Of a stretch of 64,000 bases of DNA, positions 12,601-24,600 are shown piece by piece. The position numbers were made by a program, and so were the translations under genes. Within the stretch, counting starts at the first letter, position 1; each line of letters starts with the position of its first letter. Below the pieces are notes generated by a model. It did not search any database and was not told the DNA's origin. It was given only the letters and a program-made list of their open reading frames with translations. The DNA is from Xenopus tropicalis (lineage: Eukaryota > Chordata > Amphibia > Anura > Pipidae): NCBI RefSeq assembly GCF_000004195.4, contig NC_030679.2, forward strand, positions 144,747,039 through 144,811,038. Direction: 5' to 3'.

Positions 12601-15600
12601 TATACAGGGGATAGATAGCCGGGCCTCCCCTCTCTCTGTATATACAGGGGATAGATAGCCGGGCCTCCCCTCTCTCTGTATATACAGGGGATAGATAGCC
12701 GGGCCTCCCCTCTCTCTGTATATACAGGGGATAGATAGCCGGGCCCCCCCTCTCTCTGTATATACAGGGGATAGATAGCCGGGCCCCCCCTCTCTCTGTA
12801 TATACAGGGGATAGATAGCCGGGCCTCCCCTCTCTCTGTATATACAGGGGATAGATAGCCGGGCCTCCCCTCTCTCTGTATATACAGGGGATGGATAACC
12901 GGGCCTCCCCTCTCTCTGTATATACAGGGGATAGATAGCCGGGCCTCCCCTCTCTCTGTATATACAGGGGATAGATAGCCGGGCCCCCCCTCTCTCTGTA
13001 TATACAGGGGATAGATAGCCGGGCCCCCCTCTCTCTGTATATACAGGGGATAGATAGCCGGGCCTCCCCTCTCTCTGTATATACAGGGGATAGATAGCCG
13101 GGCCTCCCCTCTCTCTGTATATACAGGGGATGGATAACCGGGCCTCCCCTCTCTCTGTATATACAGGGGATAGATAGCCGGGCCTCCCCTCTCTCTGTAT
13201 ATACAGGGGATAGATAGCCGGGCCCCCCCTCTCTCTGTATATACAGGGGATAGATAGCCGGGCCCCCCCTCTCTCTGTATATACAGGGGATAGATAGCCG
13301 GGCCTCCCCTCTCTCTGTATATACAGGGGATGGATAGCCGGGCCTCCCCTCTCTCTGTATATACAGGGGATAGATAGCCGGGCCTCCCCTCTCTCTGTAT
13401 ATACAGGGGATAGATAGCCGGGCCTCCCCTCTCTCTGTATATACAGGGGATGGATAGCCGGGCCCCCCCTCTCTCTGTATATACAGGGGATAGATAGCCG
13501 GGCCTCCCCTCTCTCTGTATATACAGGGGATAGATAGCCGGGCCTCCCCTCTCTCTGTATATACAGGGGATAGATAGCCGGGCCTCCCCTCTCTCTGTAT
13601 ATACAGGGGATAGATAGCCGGGCCTCCCCTCTCTCTGTATATACAGGGGATAGATAGCCGGGCCTCCCCTCTCTCTGTATATACAGGGGATGGATAACCG
13701 GGCCTCCCCTCTCTCTGTATATACAGGGGATAGATAGCCGGGCCTCCCCTCTCTCTGTATATACAGGGGATAGATAGCCGGGCCTCCCCTCTCTCTGTAT
13801 ATACAGGGGATAGATAGCCGGGCCCCCCCTCTCTCTGTATATACAGGGGATAGATAGCCGGGCCTCCCCTCTCTCTGTATATACAGGGGATAGATAGCTG
13901 GGCCTCCCCTCTCTCTGTATATACAGGGGATAGATAGCCGGGCCTCCCCTCTCTCTGTATATACAGGGGATAGATAGCCGGGCCTCCCCTCTCTCTGTAT
14001 ATACAGGGGATAGATAGCCGGGCCTCCCCTCTCTCTGTATATACAGGGGATAGATAGCCGGGCCTCCCCTCTCTCTGTATATACGGGGGATAGATAGCCG
14101 GGCCTCCCCTCTCTCTGTATATACAGGGGATAGATAGCCGGGCCTCCCCTCTCTCTGTATATACAGGGGATAGATAGCCGGGCCCCCCCTCTCTCTGTAT
14201 ATACAGGGGATAGATAGCCGGGCCTCCCCTCTCTCTGTATATACAGGGGATAGATAGCCGGGCCTCCCCTCTCTCTGTATATACAGGGGATAGATAGCCG
14301 GGCCTCCCCTCTCTCTGTATATACAGGGGATGGATAACCGGGCCTCCCCTCTCTCTGTATATACAGGGGATAGATAGCCGGGCCTCCCCTCTCTCTGTAT
14401 ATACAGGGGATAGATAGCCGGGCCCCCCCTCTCTCTGTATATACAGGGGATAGATAGCCGGGCCCCCCCTCTCTCTGTATATACAGGGGATAGATAGCCG
14501 GGCCTCCCCTCTCTCTGTATATACAGGGGATAGATAGCCGGGCCTCCCCTCTCTCTGTATATACAGGGGATAGATAGCCGGGCCTCCCCTCTCTCTGTAT
14601 ATACAGGGGATAGATAGCCGGGCCCCCCCTCTCTCTGTATATACAGGGGATAGATAGCCGGGCCCCCCCTCTCTCTGTATATACAGGGGATAGATAGCCG
14701 GGCCTCCCCTCTCTCTGTATATACAGGGGATAGATAGCCGGGCCTCCCCTCTCTCTGTATATACAGGGGATGGATAACCGGGCCTCCCCTCTCTCTGTAT
14801 ATACAGGGGATAGATAGCCGGGCCTCCCCTCTCTCTGTATATACAGGGGATAGATAGCCGGGCCCCCCTCCCTCTGTATATACAGGGGATAGATAGCCGG
14901 GCCTCCCCTCTCTCTGTATATACAGGGGATAGATAGCCGGGCCTCCCTCTCTCTGTATATACAGGGGATAGATAGCCGGGCCTCCCCTCTCTCTGTATAT
15001 ACAGGGGATAGATAGCCGGGCCTCCCCTCTCTCTGTATATACAGGGGATAGATAGCCGGGCCTCCCCTCTCTCTGTATATACGGGGGATAGATAGCCGGG
15101 CCTCCCCTCTCTCTGTATATACGGGGGATAGATAGCCGGGCCTCCCCTCTCTCTGTATATACAGGGGATAGATAGCCGGGCCTCCCCTCTCTCTGTATAT
15201 ACAGGGGATAGATAGCCGGGCCTCCCCTCTCTCTGTATATACAGGGGATAGATAGCCGGGCCTCCCCTCTCTCTGTATATACAGGGGATAGATAGCCGGG
15301 CCTCCCCTCTCTCTGTATATACGGGGGATAGATAGCCGGGCCTCCCCTCTCTCTGTATATACAGGGGATAGATAGCCGGGCCTCCCCTCTCTCTGTATAT
15401 ACAGGGGATAGATAGCCGGGCCTCCATTCTCTCTGTATATACAGGGGATAGATAGCCGGGCCTCCCCTCTCACTGCTTGTTCTTTCTTCTCGTTACAGAG
15501 ATCGTTAGAGCCATGACGTTCGTTATTAACCAAGGGATGGCAATGTACTGGGGGACCTCGCGCTGGAGTGCTATGGAAATCATGGTAATTATGTTTGTGT

Positions 15601-18600
15601 AGGGCCGAAATGGGCAGTTCATTCCCCAAGTTATAAAGCCACAATAATTATGGTATATACCTCCCCTATAGTGAGATTGGTTTGTGCCGTTAGGGCTACA
15701 CTTATATGTCAGGAAGGTCTAATGGTTTCTCTGAGAGGCTGTTAAAGGCTCATTTGTGGGTCAGAAGATTCTGGCCCAGCATAAATACTAAGCTATGTGG
15801 GAGAATCCATTACGGGCAACCCAGAATATCACAAAGTGCACTTAGTGCCGTCCTACGGCCAAGTAGCCTTGAACGACTCAAATAAATGTGTTAAAGAGCC
15901 CCACACAGCACAGAAACCCCCAATATTCCCATCACTGCAATCTGTTAGTTTAAAAAGTAGGAATAAATCCCATGTTTATAGGCTGAAATCCAGCTGCAAA
16001 GCAGTTCTTCTCTTTCTGCATCATTTGAAATCCTGGCAGGGGAGGAGGGACTGAAACACTGATGTTACCAATTGGAACAATGTTTCCACAGCTTACAGAC
16101 AGCATGCAGGAACTACATAACCCACAATGCATTGCACTGGGATGTTCCTTTCCTTATTGACATCATGTTTGGGGGGGGCGGGGCTTAGGGTGTTTCAACT
16201 GATTCATTGTGCAGTCAAGGGGGTCCGTATGTTCTTAAATTTCATTGGGTAAGCCTACTCTACTTTAATACATGATCTGTTCAGCACTTGTCCCTAATAG
16301 AGACCTGGCTCTCTCTTAATGGCAACGCTACTGAAGCAGCTCTCTCTTAGAGCGATCTCTATGTCTCTCATACCCCCCACACTACAAGCCAGGCGGGAGA
16401 GGAGTAGGCATTCCTTAAACAAATCTCTATACCCCCTTTCTTCTTGTTTCCTTCTTTTATGATGTGTGTAGTTCAACTATTCCACCCTCTCTCTCTCTGC
16501 ATGGGGGGCAGTTGTTTACTGACCATCTTCTGACTCTCTTTTCCCATGTTCTGCTCTCCAATTCTCTTGGGTGATTTCAGTTGCCGAATATTGACCCATT
16601 CTCAGTCCTGCCATCTTGAATTCTCCACCTAACCTCTTCCTTTGATCTCCAGTCCTGCCATCTTGAATTCTCCACCTAACCTCTTCCTTTGATCTCTAGT
16701 CCTGCCATCTTGAATTCTCCATCTAACCTCTTCCTTTGATCTCCAGTCCTGCCATCTTGAATTCTCCATCTAACCTCTTCCTTTGATCTCTAGTCCTGCC
16801 ATCTTGAATTCTCCATCTAACCTCTTCCTTTGATCTCTAGTCCTGCCATCTTGAATTCTCCATCTAACCTCTTCCTTTGATCTCTAGTCCTGCCATCTTG
16901 AATTCTCCATCTAACCTTTTCCTTTGATCTCTATTCCTGCCATCTTGAATTCTCCACCTAACCTCTTCCTTTGATCTCTATTCCTGCCATCTTGAATTCT
17001 CCACCTAACCTCTTCCTTTGATCTCTAGTCCTGCCATCTTGAATTCTCCATCTAACCTCTTCCTTTGATCTCTAGTCCTGCCATCTTGAATTCTCCATCT
17101 AACCTCTTCCTTTGATCTCTAGTCCTGCCATCTTGAATTCTCCATCTAACCTTTTCCTTTGATCTCTATTCCTGCCATCTTGAATTCTCCATCTAACCTC
17201 TTCCTTTGATCTCCAGCAGCAGTCAATAAACCCACCCGTAACGATGGTCACTTCCTAGGTCTGGTCTTTACATCAAACCTAAACCTTTCTGTGTTTAACA
17301 GTGACCCATAACCTCATGGACCCTATGCACTTTGGCTTTTGGCCTCCACACCCCACTGAGAAGCCTTATGTAGAGTTGAAAACAATCTCCAGACTGATAC
17401 GGCCAAAGGGCATTTCTTTATTCTCATTTTCTTGGACCCTTATCCTCCTTTGCTAAGTTGAGGGTGTTGGGGTGCGTCGGGGCTTTGTAGGTCTGCTGTA
17501 CCCCCCACCCATCCCATCGTTCTACTTCTCTTACTTCTCTCAGAGATACAGAAGAGCGTCTGGTCGGGCACCTGGCGTTTCGCTGACTTTACAGTTATCC
17601 GGCAGCTTGGGGGGAATCTCATTAAGTCACACCAAAACTCTATACTTTTTGGGAAATCAGCAACTCTGAGCGGAGTTTATAAATAGCCATTTTGTGTTCC
17701 TTACAGTGCCCGCCCCCCTGAGTAAGAATAGCGGGTTCTGGCAGTTTAGGGACATTGCAGCCTCCCCAGTTGACGGGAGGAAAATAACGTCAGTCGGTAA
17801 TGTCCAATCAGCATTAAAGCCACAGACCAAGTAGCAGGCAGTACAATATGGAGGAGGGTATAGGGCAGGTAGTGGGTATAGGGCAGGTAGTGGTTATAAG
17901 GCAGGTAGTAGGTAAGCTACTTTTCTCAAATCAGCTTCTCCGCCTCCTTTCCAGCCTTCTGCCCGCCCCCTTTCCAGCCTTCTGCCCGCCCCCTTTCCAG
18001 CCTTCTGCTTGCCCCCTTTCCAGCCTTCTGCCCGCCCCCTTTCCAGTCTTCTGCCCGCCTCCTTTCCAGCCTTCTGCCCGCCCCCTTTCCAGCCTTCTGC
18101 CCGCCCCCTTTCCAGCCTTCTGCTTGCCCCCTTTCCAGCCTTCTGCCTGCACCCTTTCCAGCCTTCTGCCCGCCCCCTTTCCAGCCTTCTGCCCGCCCCC
18201 TTTCCAGCCTTCTGCTTGCCCCCTTTCCAGCCTTCTGCCCGCCCCCTTTCCAGCCTTCTGCCCGCCCCCCTTCCAGCCTTCTGCCCACCCCTGGGTGAAG
18301 TTCCTTCCCTATTTACGATGACACCACTTTTTTTTGATGATGTGACTTTTGCGTTTATGACGATATCACTTCCAGTGACATAACTACAAATGCCAGTTAT
18401 ATTTATCCTTTAATGTTTTCTCATTGGGTGGTCAGAGACAAATGCCCTCGCTGTCCTACCCTACCAGCCCCTGATCCATCCTGTTGGCTTATCTGTAACC
18501 AAATCCACACATTCTTGTGTAATACAATTCTGACTTCCTATTAAGTATTGGCTTTAGGGCCCCCAGTGATGGAGAGGGCACCATACTTTGTGGTGCAGCC

Positions 18601-21600
18601 AATCACAGGAGACTCTTGGACAGTTTGCTGTGACATCATAAGGGTTCATCTTTTGCCATGTTTTTGTGGATATCAAGCAGTAGTTTCTAGAGCCCATTCC
18701 TCACCATTGGAATCCCAATCCCAAGGGCCCCAGTGACGTTGAAGCCACCATACTTTGTGGTGCAGCCAATCACAGGAGACCCTAGGACAGTTTGCTGTGA
18801 TCTCATAAGGGCTCACATTTTGCCATATCCTTGGGGGTATCCAGCAGTAATTTCTAGAGCCCATTCCTCACCATTGCCAGGAATCCTAAGGGCCCCAGTG
18901 ATGTTGAAGCCCCATACTTTGCGGTGCAGCCAATCACAAGAGACCTTGCAGAAAAAAAGCATTAAGTCATAACTTTGATCATAAATGAAAACAGATGAGC
19001 AACATCTCCCTAATCAGCATGCAAACGAGATCATTAACAGCAGACGCAGATAGGGAAGACTCAGCTTCATGCTGCTCAGTTGCAACCGACGACCGTTCGG
19101 CTTTCATATTTTACACCACTAGAGGTTGGTAGAGACCAGGAAATGCACACCGAAGGCTTGCCCTTGGATCTCAACGACTGCCTTTATAGGTCTTTGCGGG
19201 AATAAATTTTACACTTCGTTTGCTCAGGAATGACCCACTATAATCAACCCTGAGCTGAAAACCAGGACATTGTGTAATAAAAATGAAATGTTGCTTTGCC
19301 CATGTTCCTCAATGAGCGGCGTATATCGAGGGTTAGTATATTTAGTAGGGATATTCCTAGTGATTAAAAATATGGCTCTTGCATTTCTTAGATGCAACCA
19401 TCCTCCATTTTTGACTTATAAAGCTGATCAAACCAGAGACAGTGGCGCTATTCTGTTGCAGCCTATGGAAACGATATGCCTTAGGAAAATCTGGTGACAT
19501 GAGGTACTGCAAGCGGGCAAAGATATGGAAGTCGTACACCTATAATAACTAGTGAATAGTGATGAGCGAATCTGTCCCGTTTCGCTTCGCCAAAAAATTC
19601 ACGAATCTTTCAAAAGATTTCAAACGATGAAAAATTCACGAAACGGTGAAAATTTGGCTTGGAAAAAAAAAAAATTGTCGCCCGCGACTATTCCTTTGAT
19701 GCCCGCAACTATACTTTTGATACACAAATTTTTCCACGGCAAACTTTTTCATCCGTTTCGCAAAACAATCTGCCAATGGCGGAATGTGGAAATTCGCTGC
19801 GAATCCATGCCTGGCAAAACATTTCACCCATCACTACTAGTGAACAATATATCGATAAATGGCAGACCCCTAAATTGACCCACCCAATGGAGCTTTACAA
19901 CGTATTGGTGGATATCTCATAAAAGGCAAGAAGTTCCCCTGGCACAAACTATGGCTGATTCCTACCATTTTAGTGTCTTATTGGGTTTTGGGGACTACAT
20001 TTGGGTGCCGTCAGGGCTGTTTTTGAAGAGCTCTTTAGCCATGGTCCTCATAGACTTTTGCCCCAAAAAATGATTTATGATATATTGGGGTTACCCACAG
20101 ATGCCTGGTGGAGATGGGATCTAAGATTAAGAGTATTTCTTATTTACGTAGGTTCTTCTTCTCAAGTAAGGGCATAGCTTTCCTGAACTCCCCATGATAC
20201 CTCTGCATGGAAGCCTTTATTCTGTCAGATTCTGGTCTCTACTCATCTGCTGTGCCCAGGTCAACCAGTTTTTAGTGTAGGGCATTACGTTCAACCTCTC
20301 ATTAGTCTCCTATTGACCAGAAACCTTTCCATTCTGCAGGAAGCTTATTCCGTGGCGCGCCAGTTCAACCTGATCCCCCCAGTGTGTGAGCAGGCAGAGT
20401 ATCACCTATTCCAGCGCGAGAAGGTCGAGACTCACTTACCTGAGCTGTATCACAAGATTGGTGAGTGATGGATATAGACAATATTATCATGGAAACCAGG
20501 CAAAGGTGACCTCTAATCCCCTACTTTATCTTCCAGAATTCAGAATGAATAAATTGAATGGATTCTTACATTTTTTGGGTAGTTTGCCCCCATCGTTCTT
20601 GTTCATTTCATCTTTATTCTAGTTTTCTTAAAGAGCAGATTCATCAAAAATTGGGATGCAATTGGCTGGAATTGAGATCTGTCTATCAATTCATTTACTC
20701 AAGAATTTTCAGTTTTGCTTTATTTGTTAAAAAAAAATCAACAGATTTTCTCCATCAGACCAGATTTCATTTCTGTTTATCAATTTTGCTGGAGTTGTGA
20801 CCAAATATTTAAGTTCAAACCTCTTGACGCTGAACAATTTTCACGATTTTTTCTTCTTTTTTTGCCAACGTATAATATTTTTTTGCAGAAAAAACACAAT
20901 TGTTTCGCCACTTATTATGTGTCAAAACTGGAACAAATCTGAAAGTAAAAATACGCTGTCAGTGGGAGCAAATTGTAAGGTTTTTTAGTTTCAAAGTCCA
21001 CAAAGATTTGTGGAAAAAAATTATGATTTTCGTGTTCTTTTCAATTTTATTCCACATTTTAATTTGTTTGTGCTTTTTCATATAAATGGGTCTCCATTAT
21101 TTATTTGGTAGGTGAACTAGATAATTAAGATTCATTTTGGGAATTTTCTCTTTTTCTCTACTGTTATATTCTGAATACTTTTGAAGCTTCTCTAATATAT
21201 CAGAACTATTTTTATTCATTCATGTTATTATGTAGGGGTTGGCTCTATGACATGGTCTCCTCTAGCATGTGGGCTTATTACGGGAAAATACGCAGACAGT
21301 GTTCCAGAAAAATCACGAGCATCTTTTAAGGTAAGGCCTTAAGGGTATGGTGGAGACCTAATAGGAAAATATCTGAAAATCAAAAACACACAAAATAGAA
21401 GAAACAAAAAATTGGAGCAAAACTGAGGGAGACCAAAGGATGGGGGGGGGGGTAACTGAGTTGAAAAGAGAGGGGGAATGAAAAACAGACTTGGGGGAAA
21501 GAAGAACGAGTGGGAGATAGAAAAGGAAGAGCCAATGGGAAATATTAAGGGGCGGATACAGGAACTTTGGTTCGGTATTCGTCCAGGATTTGGCCTTTTT

Positions 21601-24600
21601 TGGCGGGATTTGGATTCGGCTGATTCCACAGTCCTGAATCCGAATGCTACTTTTTGTCACAGTAACATAGAAATGGAAAATTTCTCACTGCGCAAATCCT
21701 AAAGGAAACTGGAGAAGGAAAGAAAGAGCCAAATAGATGGGATATATTAAGGGGCAGATACAGGAACGAGGGATGCACCAAATCCAGGATTCGACTGAAT
21801 CCACGGTCCTGAATCCGAATGCTAAAAATCATGTGACTTTTTGTCACGGTAACAGAAATGCTATTCCCCAGTATATTCTATTAGCATATGCATATGCTAT
21901 GCTATGGTTACTGGATGGAAAGGACCACAGGACAAAGAACTGACAGATCGAGGTGACAGTGGGAGAAGAGCAAAATTGCTCAAATTGAAGGATCTGATTA
22001 ACCCCAGGAATGAGGAGGTGTGAGATTGAGATAGGAGGCCATACGCTGAGATAGCGTTCAGGAAAATAACAGGTTAAAAACAGCAACTTTCTTGCACCCA
22101 GGGCTATCACTGGCTTAAGGAGAAAGCCATAAGCGACGAGGGCAAAAAGCAGCATTCGAAGGTGAAAGAACTGCACCCAATTGCTGATCGTCTCAACTGC
22201 ACAGTTGCCCAACTCGCTATTGGTAAGAGGAGACCCAAACTCTCACTGACCCTCCCCTCCTGCTGCCTCTGCGCTGCTTAACATCCCTCCCCTATCCCTT
22301 CCAGCTTGGTGTCTGCGCAGTGAAGGGGTGAGCTCTGTACTTCTGGGGGTCTCCAGCTCTGACCAGTTACTGGAGAACCTGGGAGCCATTCAGGTGAGTT
22401 CCAACTGCAAGTGACTCGTATCCACTCATTAGATATCCTATCCACCCATCAGATATCCTATCCACCCATCAGGTATCCTATCCACCCATCAGTTATCCTA
22501 TCCACCCATCAGGTATCCTATCCAACCATCAGGTATCCTATCCACCCATCAGATATCCTATCCACCCATCAGATATCCTATCCACCCATCAGATATCCTA
22601 TCCACCCATCAGTTATCCTATCCACCCATCAGATATCCTATCCACCCATCAGATATCCTATCCACCCATCAGTTATCCTATCCACCCATCAGATATCCTA
22701 TCCACCCATAAGTTATCCTATCCACCCATCAGATATCCTATCCACCCATCAGATATCCTATCCACCCATCAGTTATCCTATCCACCCATCAGATATCCTA
22801 TCCACCCATCAGTTATCCTATCCACCCATCAGATATCCTATCCACCCATCAGATATCCTATCCACCCATCAGATATCCTATCCACCCATCAGTTATCCTA
22901 TCCACCCATCAGATATCCTATCCACCCATCAGTTATCCTATCCACCCATCAGATATCCTATCCATATCACCCACACCCCATACTAAAAGCTACAGAATGC
23001 AAATATTTGAGACTCATCTGAGAATTATGGGAATCGTAGGCAAGGGTTATGGGTAAAGCAGCAAAAGCTTTCGAATGATGTAGCTGTACTAGAAAGCATA
23101 TCCAACCATATCTAAAACAAATTGTGAGTATTAGTATTCACAAAAACAATCGACCATAAAAGGACCAATTTATCAAATTCCGAATTTGCGCTTTTTCCCG
23201 ATTCGAGAAAAATGTGCCAAAAAAGCGCAAATTTGCGCTTTTTCTGCACATTTTTCTTGAATCGGGAAAAAGTGCAAACTCAGAATTTGAAAATTTGGTC
23301 CTTTTATGGTTGATTTCTTTTATATACTGGGAATATTCTTAAGAACCACCAATTTGCACTTTTTCGGCACATTTTTCTCGAATCGGGAAAAAGCGCAAAC
23401 TCAGAATTTGATAAATTGGTCCTTTTATGGTCGATTTCTTTTGTATACTGGGAATATTCTTAAGAACCACAAATTTGCAATTTTTTGGCACATTTTTCTT
23501 GAATCGGAAAAAAGTACAAATCCAGAATTTGATAAATTGGTCCTTTTATGGTCCATTGCTTTTATATACTGGGGAATATTCTTAAGAACCACAAATACTG
23601 GGTATGTATTAGAGAACACAAATCATCAGAACAGTCTCCAGAAAAATCTCGGCAAGTAAAAGCTGGCACGGTTGGATAGAAGTCAGTGGGAATTGTCTCT
23701 AACAACTTTTCCCAATTTATTAAACCACTTGAGTTTTTAGCCTCATTAACAATGAATGGAACAACGTGTTTCTCGCCATCGCGCTACATTATTTCTGGGA
23801 CAAAACTCACTAAGGAATATTCTGATGCTTTTTTTGCATCATTCTGTTCAACACATTCTTACAATTCTCTCCAACACATTCTAACCATTCTGTCCCACAT
23901 ATTCTTACAATCCTATCCAACACATTCTAACCATTCTATCCCACACTTACAATTCTATCAATTCTAACCATTCTGTCCCACATATTCTTACAATCCTATC
24001 CAACACATTCTAACCATTCTATCCCACACTTACAATTCTATCAGTTCTAACCATTCTGTCCCACACATTCTTACAGTCCTATCCAACACATTCTTATCAT
24101 TCTGTCCCATATATTCTTACAGTCCTATTCAACACATTCTAACCATCCTATCCCACACTTAAAATTCTATCAGTTGTAACCATTCTGTCCCGCACATTCT
24201 TACACTCCTAACCAACACATTCCAACCAATATGTTGCACAAATGCTAATTAATTAATACATTAATTTCAATTATATTGTTTCCCATCCATTCAGTGCTTC
24301 ACATCCAACCTGCACATTTAAACCTCTACAATCTACTCATTCTATCGCACACATTAAAATAATTCTATTGTCTAATCGCCCTATTTATCCACAATCTAAG
24401 CATTCTATATCAAACACTGTATTTCTCCACTAAACATTCTAACCATTCTATCCCACATGTTCACACTATTCTATCCCACACATTCTATCCATCACATTCC
24501 TACCATTTTGTTCTGCATATTCTATCTATTTTTTCTGGTCTTCCCGTCCTATTTAGGAGAGAAAGTCAGTATATATAAACCCTCTTTCCCTCTCTACATA

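Noticed and set aside
8427..15644. Open frames of 2405 and 1846 codons on the - strand with a 40-residue repeat
   Set aside because: They exist only because the 40-bp unit has no stop on that strand. They run antisense across kcnab3 exon 8, and no domain, promoter or splice logic supports them.
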